DNA of 64,000 bases from Methanosarcina barkeri 3. Its GTDB lineage: Archaea > Halobacteriota > Methanosarcinia > Methanosarcinales > Methanosarcinaceae. The notes below the pieces were generated by a model that worked only from the letters and a program-made list of their open reading frames with translations, was not told where the DNA came from and did no database searches. Made by a program: the position numbers and the translations under genes. Positions 27,120 to 36,825 of this stretch are shown piece after piece (the stretch's first letter is position 1; every line of letters starts with the position of its first letter). The DNA lies in assembly GCF_000970305.1 (NCBI RefSeq), contig NZ_CP009517.1:1736001-1800000 (forward strand), read 5' to 3'.

Positions 27120-28550
27120 TTACTTTCTCCAGAACTCAGGCGTAAAGATTAAAATTACAGTATAGACTTCAAGCCTACCAATCCACATATTTGCAATCAG
27201 GACTAGTTTCCCAAGAGCGGGAACAGGATCAAAACTGTCCATTGGGCCTACGACATTCAGACCTGGCCCTATGTTACCAAGAGTGGCTATGGACGCAGTA
27301 AATGAAGATATAATATCCATGCCCAGAACCGAAAGAATCAGAGTGCTTAAGAGAAAAATAAGCAGATATATAACAACAAATGAAACAATGGAATTGACAA
27401 TTTCATCGGGTACATTTTTATTGTTAAATTTAACAGCTCTTATGGCTCTCGGATGAATGGCCTTGAACAATTCCGCTCGACTGCGCCTGAGGAGAATAAG
27501 GATACGCACAACCTTCATGCCTCCACCTGTAGAACCGGCGCAGCCTCCGATAAACATCACAAATATAAGTACCATTTTAGCAGAATCGGACCAGAAATTG
27601 AAATCTGCTGTAGCGAACCCTGTACTTGTCATGATAGAAACTATCTGAAAAATGGCAAATCTGAAGGAGTTAAAAAGTCCTGTTTCCATATCTCGCCAAA
27701 GCAGAAAAGCAAGAAGCCCTGTTGCTAAAAGAATCAGTCCTGTATAGAAACGAAACTCGTCGTCTTTAATAAGAAACTTTTTGTCTATATAAATTGCCCG
27801 ATAGTGAAGTGCAAAGTTTGCACCTGCAATGAACATAAAAAAGGTTATTATGAACTCAATCAGAGGGCTGTTAAAAGCTTCAACACTCAGAGCGTAATTG
27901 GAAAAACCTCCACATGCCATTGTAGTAAAAGTATGGTTAATAGAGTCATAAAGTGAGACTCCTGCAAGCAGGAGGACAACAACCTGAAGAACAGAAATTG
28001 CAAAGTAGACCATCCACAGAATTCTTGCAGTCTCCTTTATTCTTGGCTTTAGCTTGTCCTCAGTAGGTCCAGGTGCTTCTGCCCGAAAAAGCTGGCGACC
28101 TGCAACCCCGAGTTTGGGCAGGATCGCAATGAAAAGCACAATAATACCCATGCCCCCAAGCCACTGAATCATGCCTCTCCAGAAAAGGATGCCTTTTGGA
28201 TGACTTTCTATATCAGTAAGAATTGTTGAACCTGTAGTTGTAAATCCTGACATGGATTCAAAGACAGCGTTTAAGGGGGAAATCCCGTCTAGCATGAAAG
28301 GAATTGACCCGAAAAATGCAGCTGCAAGCCAGCCCAGGGCAACTATTGCAAAGCCTTCTTTACGCATCCATTCTTCATTGGTTTTATAATAAAGCAGGAG
28401 AAAACCTGTAATGATAGTTACAAAAATCGAAACTAAAAAAGGAGTTAAACTTTCTCCATAATAGTATGCAACTCCAAGAGGGATTAACATGAACAGTCCC
28501 AGGAGTCGGAGCAAACCGCCAAGTGCATATAAAATAACTCTAAAGTTCAT
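27120..28550 (-). CDS. trkH: TrkH potassium uptake channel subunit (copy 1)
   Basis: 476-residue membrane protein of the TrkH/KtrB type with four pore loops carrying the selectivity-filter glycines: TTGSTI, ACGGFSN, TSTGFA and TLGNIGPG. Transports K+ (and Na+-coupled or not, unclear). Follows its regulator TrkA by 56 bp. A close paralogue lies at 37.2 kb. Confidence 0.95.
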   Translation of the reverse strand: MNFRVILYALGGLLRLLGLFMLIPLGVAYYYGESLTPFLVSIFVTIITGFLLLYYKTNEEWMRKEGFAIVALGWLAAAFFGSIPFMLDGISPLNAVFESMSGFTTTGSTILTDIESHPKGILFWRGMIQWLGGMGIIVLFIAILPKLGVAGRQLFRAEAPGPTEDKLKPRIKETARILWMVYFAISVLQVVVLLLAGVSLYDSINHTFTTMACGGFSNYALSVEAFNSPLIEFIITFFMFIAGANFALHYRAIYIDKKFLIKDDEFRFYTGLILLATGLLAFLLWRDMETGLFNSFRFAIFQIVSIMTSTGFATADFNFWSDSAKMVLIFVMFIGGCAGSTGGGMKVVRILILLRRSRAELFKAIHPRAIRAVKFNNKNVPDEIVNSIVSFVVIYLLIFLLSTLILSVLGMDIISSFTASIATLGNIGPGLNVVGPMDSFDPVPALGKLVLIANMWIGRLEVYTVILIFTPEFWRK

Positions 28551-28606
28551 TGGAGGTCCTCGGTTTTAAAACTGATAGACCCTTTTGAATTTTTCGTATA
28601 TATCTT

Positions 28607-29953
28607 TTACTTAAAAAGTTTCTCCACTGCCGAAACTGAAGAAGAAAGCGCAAAAACTATTACTCTATCTCCTTCTCGAATTACCGAATCTCCTCTAGGT
28701 ATGATAATCTCATCGTTATGAACTATTGTAGTAACGAGCGCGTCTTTAGGGAATTTGACCTTTTCGAGAGACTTTCCAATGATTTTTGAGTACCGTGAGG
28801 TCGTGTACTCTATAATTTCTGCCTTTTCGCCTTCCAGCATGGTAAGCTTTTCGATACCTTTTCCCATTGTAAGCTTAAGGACTTCGTTTACGGTTGCCTC
28901 CCTTGGACTTACTGCCATATCGATTCCGATCATTTCAAAAAGAGGCACATAGTCAGGGCGATCAGCTCTTGCAATAACCTTCTTTGCTCCCATTTGCTTT
29001 GCTAGAAGCGAACATAGAAGATTTTTTTCATCGTTGTCCGTAACTGCAAGCACGACGTCCATATCTTCGATATTTTCTTCCCTCAGAAGATTAACGTCAG
29101 TGCCATCCCCGTTTAAAATAAGGGCATTTACCAGCGTTTCGGCCACTTCTATGCACCGGCTCTTCTTATACTCAATAATCTTAAGGTCGGCACTCTCGTC
29201 TTTGTCTATCAGTTTGGCAAGGTAGAATCCTACAATGCCGCAGCCTATAAGGAGAATTCGATTTCTGTGTGGCTCTACATTTCCAAAAACACGACCAAGT
29301 TCTTCCAGAGCTCTGGGCTTGCCTACAACTACCATATGGTCATTTGCGTTAATAATGTCGTTCCCATGAGGGATAACGATTTCCTGCTTCCTAAAGATTG
29401 CACTTACAATGCAGCAATCATCAAGCTTGAGATCCTGAATCTGCTTTCCTACAAGCTTGCTATCGGGACGGATGGCAAACTCCATCATCTGAACTTTTCC
29501 TCCCGCAAATAGTTCGGTATCTATAGCTGAAGGACTTGAAAGGACCTCGGCAACCTCCGAGGCGAGCGCAAGTTCAGGACAGATCATTATATCGACTCCA
29601 ACCTGAGACCTTGAGGTTACAGGTACATCGATATAATCAGGATTGCTAACTCTTGCAATTGTCTTTGTTTCTTTCCATCCTGGGTGGGATCTTATGATCA
29701 GCTTTGCAGTCATACAGGCAACAATGTTGACTTCATCAAAGCCTGTGACAGCTACTAAAATGTCTGCATCGTGAATGATACTGGCGAGAATATCAGCGTT
29801 TGCACCATTTCCCTCAAGAACCTGAACATCGAGTTCATCTGCCCTTCGTGCAACGTTCTCATCTTTTTCAACAACAGTTACGTCGTGTGTGGCGGAAAGA
29901 AACTTTGCAATATGATATCCAACCTCACCTGCCCCTATCACTATTGTTTTCAT
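28607..29953 (-). CDS. trkA: TrkA potassium regulator (copy 1)
   Basis: 448 residues with two RCK units: Rossmann motif GAGEVG (residues 7-12) and a second GCGIVG near residue 235, each followed by a TrkA-C domain. Binds NAD(H)/ATP and gates TrkH in the membrane. Co-transcribed with trkH. Divergent from the KimA-like gene across a 700-bp spacer. Confidence 0.95.
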   Translation of the reverse strand: MKTIVIGAGEVGYHIAKFLSATHDVTVVEKDENVARRADELDVQVLEGNGANADILASIIHDADILVAVTGFDEVNIVACMTAKLIIRSHPGWKETKTIARVSNPDYIDVPVTSRSQVGVDIMICPELALASEVAEVLSSPSAIDTELFAGGKVQMMEFAIRPDSKLVGKQIQDLKLDDCCIVSAIFRKQEIVIPHGNDIINANDHMVVVGKPRALEELGRVFGNVEPHRNRILLIGCGIVGFYLAKLIDKDESADLKIIEYKKSRCIEVAETLVNALILNGDGTDVNLLREENIEDMDVVLAVTDNDEKNLLCSLLAKQMGAKKVIARADRPDYVPLFEMIGIDMAVSPREATVNEVLKLTMGKGIEKLTMLEGEKAEIIEYTTSRYSKIIGKSLEKVKFPKDALVTTIVHNDEIIIPRGDSVIREGDRVIVFALSSSVSAVEKLFK

Positions 29954-30519
29954 AAAAATCCTCGAAAAAAAGCTTGACTTAAATAAATTAATCTACTTGC
30001 TTAAGTAGCCTTTGGAAAAGAGAACTTAAACGGGCATATTCTATTAAATACACTTTCTGTAGAAGAATAGCTAAAGATTCAGAGTGTTTAAGATATGTAT
30101 TTTATTACGATGACAACACCCAGAATCAGTACCAAAATCTAGTGATGAATGTAAAACTCAAAATCATTAGATTTTGTAAATGGACACTATCCACGTAATA
30201 CAACTTAGTGATTCAAGTCTTTAGATAGCGAATGTCGATTTTGATAAGAACTGGATTCTTCTTGCTAATTAAGATTTTCTATCAAAAATGCAAAAATCAC
30301 TGGATTTTGGAACAGAGTCATTCAATATGTGATTATATAATTTTTAAGTAATATCCCAAAAAAGTAGCAGGTAAACCATTATGTTTTTTGGAACATTTTT
30401 AAAAATTTATAGACACTGAACAAGTCCAAATACTAGAACTCAGATTGTGAGTTGAATAATCTTGTGTGAATTTGAGGTCTTTATAATTTTGTTAGTAACG
30501 ATAAAAAACCAGTAACAGG
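29954..30519. other. divergent spacer between trkA and the KimA-like gene
   Basis: AT-rich; contains an inverted repeat CCAAAATCTAGTGAT (30132-30146) / ATCACTGGATTTTGG (30296-30310), 14 of 15 matching and separated by 149 bp, and a related ATCATTAGATTTTG near 30165. This may be an element remnant or looped regulatory sites. No open gene. Confidence 0.5.
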
Positions 30520-30616
30520 CGTGAGTTATTGAAAAACGTAAGCATAAGCACCTCTGTAAATTTCTGGTAAGTAATGAAGAGGTACTCGTTTTTTCGGAAA
30601 TGATCAATTACTCACG
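30520..30616 (+). ncRNA. candidate structured 5' leader before the KimA-like gene
   Basis: Three nested helices can be drawn by eye: 30520-30530 with 30606-30616 (CGTGAGTTATT / AATTACTCACG), 30532-30538 with 30587-30593 (AAAAACG / CGTTTTT), and 30550-30555 with 30578-30583 (ACCTCT / AGAGGT). The fold ends 34 bp before the ATG. This might be a cis-regulatory RNA controlling K+ uptake. It does not match a riboswitch consensus I know, and energy and conservation were not calculated. Confidence 0.4.
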
Positions 30617-30650
30617 GACATGATCAAGAATAAAACGAAGGCTAATAAGA

Positions 30651-32634
30651 ATGCAAGATAACGGAACAACTAATAAGAAGTTAAAGTCTTTGAAAACTTT
30701 AATTATTGGAGAGCCACGTAACCCTTTTGATACTGATATTTTTCGTAAAGTTTCTTTAATAGCGCTCTTCGCATGGGTTGGTCTTGGATCGGATGCAATG
30801 TCTTCTGCATCATATGGTCCAGAAGAAGCATACCTGGCATTGGGAGATAATATCTACCTTGCCATATTTGTAGCACTGAGCATTATATTAACCATTTTTG
30901 TAATAAGTACTAGCTATTCACAGATAATTGAACTATTCCCGACTGGTGGTGGTGGATATCTGGTTGCCAGCAAGTTGCTATCCCCGTCGCTTGGAATGCT
31001 TTCTGGCTGTGCACTCCTTATAGATTATGTACTTACGATTGCTATTTCTATATCAAGTGGTGTAGACGCCATGCTAAGCTTCCTACCAGCAAGCTGGCAG
31101 GTGTTCAAATTAGGGTTTGCATTTTTTGTAATTATGACAATTATAATATTGAATTTAAGAGGAATTAAAGAATCAGTTTTATTTTTAATACCTATATTCG
31201 CACTGTTCATAATTGCCCACGTTATCCTAATACTATATGCTCTTTATTTCCATGCAGCAAATGTGCCAGCAGTAATGAGCAATACTGCAACCAATGTCCA
31301 TAATAGTATCCGGTGCAGGTATATCAGCACTGCTTTTTATAATTCTTCATTCATACAGCATGGGCGCAGGAACATATACAGGAATTGAAGCCGTAAGCAA
31401 TGCAGTTCCAGTAATGAGAGAACCCAGGGTAAAAACAGCAAAGAGAACCATGCATCTCATGGCGATTTCGCTGGCATTCATGGCAGCAGGACTGATGCTT
31501 ACATATATATTTTACCATGTTTCTCCGGAATCCGGGAAAACTCTGAATGCTATTCTTTTTGAGAATATTACAAGTTCCTGGGGACCTTTAGGTCACTATT
31601 TCGTAATAGCAACTCTTGTATCCGAAGCAGGGCTCTTGTTTGTAGCTGCACAGACAGGTTTTTTGGATGGCCCAAGGGTTCTTGCAAATATGGCGCTGGA
31701 TAGATGGGTTCCTACCAGGTTCGCAACGTTGAGTGATAGACTTGTAACACAAAACGGAATATTAATAATGGGCATCTCAGCCTTAATTATGGTCTTTCTT
31801 ACCCAGGGATCGGTCAAACTCTTAATAGTGCTTTACAGCATAGCAGTTTTCATAACATTTATTCTATCTCAGGCAGGAATGGTCCGACATTGGTGGAAAG
31901 TTAAGACAAAGGTTAAAGACTGGAAGAAAAAGTTAATCATCAATGGTACCGGGCTGCTTATGACGGTTTTGATATTGATGTCAGTAATAGCAGTAAAGTT
32001 CGGCGAAGGCGGATGGGTAACATTACTTATAATAGGAGCCTTTGCTGGAGTTGTTATTCTCATAAGACGTCATTATGACAATACCTCAGAGCTTATTAAA
32101 GAACTGAATGCAAAGGCGATCAATTCTCCTGAAAGTATGAATCTGATTAAGAATGATATGCCTGATAAGGCTAACATGCAAGATAAAACCGCAGTGCTTC
32201 TTGTAAACGGTTTTAACGGTTTAGGGATGCAGGCATTATCCACCATATTCAAATTATTCGGTGGAATGTACAAGAATTTTGTATTTGTACAGATTGGTGT
32301 AATCGATGCTGGTGTGTTCAAAGGAGTAGAAGAAATTAAAGAACTCCAGACCGAAATATGTAAAGACGTAGATAAGTACGTAAAATTAATTTCATCACAC
32401 GGTTACTATGCCGAAGGTTTCACTGCAGTCGGCACTGATGTTGTCGAAGAGATTACAAAACTGGCTCCCGAGATCTTAAAGAAGTACCCTAATGCCGTAT
32501 TCTTTGGCGGACAGATAGTCTTCCCGAATGATTCAAGACTTACAAGATGGCTACACAACTATACTGTCTTCGCATCACAGAGAAAACTATATGCAGACGG
32601 TATTCCTTTTGTAGTTCTGCCAATAAAAGTATAA
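30651..32634 (+). pseudogene. KimA-like APC-family potassium permease, frameshifted
   Basis: Two overlapping frames (30651-31388 and 31294-32634) together form one permease of about 660 residues. The first gives LGSDAMSSASYGPEEAY, GGGGYLVASKLL and NLRGIKESV; the second gives TGIEAVSNAVPVMREP, LFVAAQTGFLDGPRVLANM and a soluble C-terminal USP-like domain after residue 300. These match the order of APC-family KimA/YdaO K+/H+ symporters. The frame must change near 31295, as if one extra base were present; the ATG at 31294 has no ribosome site and is internal to the transmembrane core, so it is not a separate gene. Either a pseudogene, a sequencing error or recoding. The flanking trk operons support a K+ role. 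Confidence 0.75.
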
Positions 32635-32936
32635 AGAAGTTAAAAAATAGTATAAATATAAGTTTACAGGTGAAGCTGACCTCCAACAGCTTCCAATATT
32701 TTATAGTAGTTGATCCTAAAACTCAAAACCACGCTTCTGAACCTTGTTTTTAGTAATCAATTGAGTTTCTGCTTTGAATCAACCGGTATATTATCAAAGT
32801 CCGGTTATAACTTGGCTTTTATATAAAATAAACATTTTCATATAGGAAGAAAAATAATACACATAATAATTAGTACTGTCTTTATAAAACACGATATAAT
32901 ATATTTTTTAAAAAATTAGCCTATTTAAAGATTAGA
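32635..32936. other. intergenic, nothing recognised
   Basis: About 300 bp of AT-rich DNA downstream of the permease. A possible TATA-like TTTATATAAAATAAAC lies near 32818-32833 for the small regulator that follows. Confidence 0.35.
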
Positions 32937-33191
32937 TTGTTGATCCATCTTGGGGGAATAAATATAAAAAGAAGAAGCAAGACTGATATTGCCGAAGAAA
33001 TCTTAAAAGTAGCAATGAATGGAGCGAATAAAACTCACATTGTAAACGAGGCAAATATTAATTTTAATATTGCCTCAAGGTATCTGGAAATGCTGAATGA
33101 AAAAGAACTTATCAAACATGAAAACGGGTTTTTCATTACTACGGATAAAGGAAAGATTTTTCATGGAATTGCTAAAGAACTAAAACTTTAA
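32937..33191 (+). CDS. small winged-helix DNA-binding protein
   Basis: 84 residues: an RSKTDIAEEILKVAMNGANKTHIVNEANINF helix-turn-helix followed by SRYLEMLNEKELI and a wing (HENGFFITTDKG), as in archaeal single-domain winged-helix regulators. The start is uncertain: the frame opens at TTG 32937, but the best ribosome site, GGGGGAA at about 32950, would favour a codon just after it, around the IKRRSK segment. Target unknown; the neighbour permease is a candidate. Confidence 0.7.
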   Translation: MLIHLGGINIKRRSKTDIAEEILKVAMNGANKTHIVNEANINFNIASRYLEMLNEKELIKHENGFFITTDKGKIFHGIAKELKL

Positions 33192-33428
33192 AACATGTTC
33201 ATTAACTTTTTAATTTTTTGCCATAATAAGTCATATAAAATCTGAATTTACTCATAGAGCGCTCCCTAAAACTAAGACGGGATATGTTTGCATACGGCTT
33301 CAAAAGCCCTTGAAAAAGAATAGTACCAAAAACAGATACTGCAAACTGTCCCTAGCTATAATGGAAAGAACTTTTTTCTGCTGCCGTTAAACTCTGCTTT
33401 TAATTGTGTATTTAAGGTTTTTCATTCC

Positions 33429-34118
33429 TTACAGCAGGATATTATAGATTTCATCCAAACTTTTACAGTAGTTTTGACAATTGTAAGTGTTTTCTTTTCT
33501 TACCAGTATGGCTTTAATTCCTGCACTTACTGCCCCTTCAATATCTGCAATGTAACTGTCACCAATCATTGTTACTTCACTTGTATCTTCGAGTTTGTCA
33601 AGCACTTTCCTGTAAATCTGGATATTAGGCTTTTCATAGCCTAACTGTGCTGACGAATATACTTGAATGAAATACTTGCTTATTCCTAAGTCTTTTACCA
33701 GACCGGATAATTCGGGTACGTGATTTGAAACTATTATATTTTCATAACCTGTATTTATCGCTCTTTCTAAACAGGGAACTGTATCATTATAAAGATGCCA
33801 TTTTGTGTTATCCAAGTATTTTGCTTTTATTTGACCCGCAATTTCGGATGATAATGTTTCATTAACCCCAAGTTGATTTATTATTTTTGAGAAATGCAGT
33901 GTCATGTAATCCCACCAGTAGATTCCTCCAAAAAACTCTTCATGAGGTATTTCAGGGGTATGCCAGGGAAACCCTCTGGTAAGAAGTGGACGAATATCCT
34001 CAAGTTTAATGCTACTGTATCCATATTCCTGTAACAGGTCGTATATAGTTTGACTCCACATTCCGTCCCGATATGCAAGAGTGTTATCAAAATCCCATAG
34101 TAGATATTTTTTCTGCAT
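33429..34118 (-). CDS. HAD-superfamily phosphatase-like hydrolase
   Basis: 229 residues with the HAD motifs: DFDNTLA at residues 9-15 (nucleophile Asp), SNH (motif II), GYEKP (motif III Lys) and GDSYIADIEGA (motif IV). Cap domain of the phosphoglycolate phosphatase type. Substrate not determinable. It stands alone: the flanking spacers are 237 bp and about 200 bp. Confidence 0.85.
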   Translation of the reverse strand: MQKKYLLWDFDNTLAYRDGMWSQTIYDLLQEYGYSSIKLEDIRPLLTRGFPWHTPEIPHEEFFGGIYWWDYMTLHFSKIINQLGVNETLSSEIAGQIKAKYLDNTKWHLYNDTVPCLERAINTGYENIIVSNHVPELSGLVKDLGISKYFIQVYSSAQLGYEKPNIQIYRKVLDKLEDTSEVTMIGDSYIADIEGAVSAGIKAILVRKENTYNCQNYCKSLDEIYNILL

Positions 34119-34316
34119 TGTAATATTCCTGTTCTATCCTGAAGTGGTTTCGCATATTCTATAAAAACTGAATTTAGGCCGGATGGTGAGAATCGTTACA
34201 TTTTCTAATTGTGAAAGTTTTTACTGGTCTTGTAAAAATTCAGATTTTATGTAAGAGAACCTTCATAAAATAACAGTAATTATCTATATTCATGAGGTTA
34301 ATTAATGAACATTTCA

Positions 34317-35018
34317 TTAGATATTGCTGTTTTTTTTGTTGTAGCGATCATGAACGTTACTATGTTCATCATTTTGTGAAAGCCACTCCTGAACGCTTGC
34401 CTCCAAACGCACAGCTTTAAAGCCATGAGCTCTTAATATCTCCACTGCCTCTACAGACAATAAGCAGCAACGTCCACGGCAATAAGCAACAATTTCCTGA
34501 TTTATAGGTAAAGTAGCTAAATGCTTTTCCAAATCTTCTATAGGAATAGAATTAGCTCCTGGAATGTGCATCATCTCATATTCTTCTTTCGGCCTTACAT
34601 CAATTAAAGTCACATTGCCTTTTTTCATTCTGACAATGAGTTCACTCATTTTTATTTGTTCTATATTATCTCTGTTAGTGTAAATTTCCTCCCGAAGCTT
34701 TTGAAGTTCCGTAATACGCTTTTCGGCTAAGAGCTGTAAAGATAGGATGAAATTCGCCACTGTTCGATCCGCCAATTTATAATACGAGTAAACTCCACGC
34801 TTCTCATACTCTACTAGCCTGGACTCAAGCAGAGTTTGCAGATGCTGGGATGTATTTGCAACACTCATATCCGTTTCACGGGCGATTGTTTCGACCGTTT
34901 TGGATCCCTGCATCAAAATGTCCAATATCTCCAGCCTTCGAGGACTTGAAATGGCCTTTCCGATTCTGGCAAGCTGCGCATAAACGCTATCTTTAAACAC
35001 ACGGGTTTCTTTATCCAT
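34317..35018 (-). CDS. ArsR-type regulator fused to a rhodanese domain
   Basis: Winged helix of the ArsR/SmtB family (residues about 15-95, with ISSPRRLEILDIL and SVANTSQHL) fused to a rhodanese domain (about 125-220) that keeps the catalytic loop YCRGRCC. I place the start at ATG 35018, after AGGAAG; an ATG at 35036 is upstream in frame. Such fusions sense sulfur species through persulfidation of the rhodanese cysteine. It is divergent from the CcdA-like gene at 35308 and shares the control region with the perfect palindrome at 35098-35141, which suggests that it regulates both. Confidence 0.88.
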   Translation of the reverse strand: MDKETRVFKDSVYAQLARIGKAISSPRRLEILDILMQGSKTVETIARETDMSVANTSQHLQTLLESRLVEYEKRGVYSYYKLADRTVANFILSLQLLAEKRITELQKLREEIYTNRDNIEQIKMSELIVRMKKGNVTLIDVRPKEEYEMMHIPGANSIPIEDLEKHLATLPINQEIVAYCRGRCCLLSVEAVEILRAHGFKAVRLEASVQEWLSQNDEHSNVHDRYNKKNSNI

Positions 35019-35097
35019 AAAAACTTCCTGATGCATCTCGTTTTTTTATCTATTCTAAGTCTTAATTCATCGTTAATGGTAAAGTACAATTTTACCA

Positions 35098-35141
35098 TAT
35101 AATTTAAATATTCAATTGATCAATTGAATATTTAAATTATA
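35098..35141. promoter_or_regulatory. perfect 44-bp palindrome, likely operator
   Basis: Twenty-two bases on each side of the 35119/35120 axis are exact reverse complements, without a loop (arms read TATAATTTAAATATTCAATT plus GA). It lies in the control region between the ArsR-rhodanese and CcdA-like genes, 80 bp before the regulator start. Best read as a regulator operator, probably overlapping an AT-rich promoter. Confidence 0.7.
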
Positions 35142-35307
35142 CAGGTTCTAAATGGGATGCTGCCATCAGATCCTAAATATCGTAAGCTAAGACTTTTCCG
35201 TCTGAAATCTAGATAAGTACGAATTTAGAATTTTCTGGTTGCGCCCCTAAATGAGATAATAGATTTACAGTTGGATACTGAATTAATTAATCTAGTAGGA
35301 TGAGCTT

Positions 35308-35976
35308 ATGACAGCAACATTTGACCCTTCCGTAACTGGTATATTTGTTTTTGGGCTACTAGCAGGTATCTGCCCATGTAATAGCGTGTTATGCTTAGGA
35401 TTAATAGGTTACCTTACAAGCGGAAAAACAAACTTATCACTTTCGAACATACTTAAACTAGTTTTCTCATTCTCAATAGGCACTGTGCTAGTACTATTGC
35501 CACTTGGATTTATTGCCGGATACATTGGTAAATATATATTGTTTTTAAACAGTGCAATCGCCTGGACAATTGGTGGTATATTAATGATTGCAATGGGATT
35601 ACAACTATTACATGTTTACAAACCACCAATACGAAGCATATACAATTTTTTTAAATTACCTAACTCTTACACAATAATGGGAGCATTTTTACTTGGGCTT
35701 TCTTTTGGGGCAATTACAATAGGTAGAGGTGCTCCGATGCTAATAATTGTATTAACTTATATAGCATTATATCAAACCCCACTTCAAGGATTACTTACTA
35801 TGTTGATTTATGCAGTTGGTTTAAGTATTCCTCTTATTTTAATCAGCTCTATCGGTGGTTCAATAGGTAAAAAAGTCAAAGAAACTACCAAAATGAGTGG
35901 TGACCTCATGGACAAAGTAATAGGAGTATCAATTATATTAATCGGTGTCTACTTCACATATCTAGCTATACAATAA
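35308..35976 (+). CDS. CcdA/DsbD-like membrane electron carrier
   Basis: 222 residues with about six helices and the pair of cysteines in GICPCNSVLCLG at the first helix, the redox site of the CcdA/DsbD family, which moves thiol electrons across the membrane. The expected second Cys in helix 4 is not obvious here (GRGAPMLI), so it may be a divergent transporter of sulfur or thiol compounds. Divergent from the sulfur-sensing regulator. Confidence 0.75.
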   Translation: MTATFDPSVTGIFVFGLLAGICPCNSVLCLGLIGYLTSGKTNLSLSNILKLVFSFSIGTVLVLLPLGFIAGYIGKYILFLNSAIAWTIGGILMIAMGLQLLHVYKPPIRSIYNFFKLPNSYTIMGAFLLGLSFGAITIGRGAPMLIIVLTYIALYQTPLQGLLTMLIYAVGLSIPLILISSIGGSIGKKVKETTKMSGDLMDKVIGVSIILIGVYFTYLAIQ

Positions 35977-36056
35977 GAACACACAAAACCTGCGCATATT
36001 AAAAAGAAAATTTGCAGAAGATTTTATGCATTGCAAAACGGACACTAATAAACATA

Positions 36057-36386
36057 TTAGCGTGGAGTATAATACATAATAAATACTCCTACAAGTGCAA
36101 TGAAAGCTCCAATAATTTCAAACTTATCAGGATTTTTTTTATCGACAAGCATGCCCCATATAAGAGACGAAACAATAAAGATTCCTCCATAAGCAGCATA
36201 AACCCTGCCGAAATTAGCGTGCTGGAAGGTTGGGATAATTCCGTAGATTGCCAATGTTAATCCTCCAAGTACACCAAAAACAATTTTCTTATTTTCCCTT
36301 AACCACAGCCAGACTAAATAACCGCCTCCAATTTCAAATAAAGCAGCTAAAAAGAAAAGACCAAGAGAAATAATGATATCATTCAT
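36057..36386 (-). CDS. YnfA-family small membrane protein (copy 1)
   Basis: 109 residues, four helices, with EIGGGYLVWLWLRE, YAAYGGIFIVSSLIWG and the D-K-PD-E-IGA-I-L-G motif of the YnfA/UPF0060 family, SMR-like proteins of unknown transport activity. Overlaps the next upstream gene by 8 bp; the two form a tandem pair, probably a heterodimer or duplication. Confidence 0.85.
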   Translation of the reverse strand: MNDIIISLGLFFLAALFEIGGGYLVWLWLRENKKIVFGVLGGLTLAIYGIIPTFQHANFGRVYAAYGGIFIVSSLIWGMLVDKKNPDKFEIIGAFIALVGVFIMYYTPR

Positions 36387-36825
36387 TTACTTCATCCTTC
36401 CTTGGCCAGTAGTATATAATTGATACTCCAACAAGAATTATCAAAGCGCCTATTAGATCATATGTATCCGGGACAGTTTTTTCGAACACCCAGCCCCATA
36501 AAATAGACATAACAACAAAAATTCCCCCATAAGTTGCATATATTCTATGGAAATCTGCAGGCTGAAAGGTCGGTACGACCCCGTATAAAAATAAGACGAT
36601 TGCTCCTAAAAATGCAAATGGCAGCCCCCCTCCTTCTCGCAACCATATCCATATAAAGTATCCTCCTCCAATTTCAAAAATACCCGCAAGAATAAACAGG
36701 AGAATAGTATACGTAAAGCATTGTTTTCTAGATACGCATCTTGATTCGAGAGCAATTTTCATATTGATGAAATATTTTTTAATCCCCAGATCGTCATTTT
36801 TTGAATATCGTTCGATTTGTTTCAT
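36379..36825 (-). CDS. YnfA-family small membrane protein (copy 2)
   Basis: Same family as the previous gene: EIGGGYFIWIWLRE and YATYGGIFVVMSILWG. The frame starts with about 35 polar residues not typical of the family; the ATG for M22 (36762) may be the real start. Transcribed ahead of copy 1 with an 8-bp overlap. Confidence 0.8.
   Translation of the reverse strand: MKQIERYSKNDDLGIKKYFINMKIALESRCVSRKQCFTYTILLFILAGIFEIGGGYFIWIWLREGGGLPFAFLGAIVLFLYGVVPTFQPADFHRIYATYGGIFVVMSILWGWVFEKTVPDTYDLIGALIILVGVSIIYYWPRKDEVNE

Noticed and set aside
31294-32634. second part of the permease as an independent gene
   Set aside because: The ATG lies within the transmembrane core and lacks a ribosome site; both parts align to one permease family member.
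32740-32775. similarity of ATCAATTGAGTTTC near 505-520 and 32755
   Set aside because: Only a 14-bp AT-rich match; not beyond chance for DNA of this composition.
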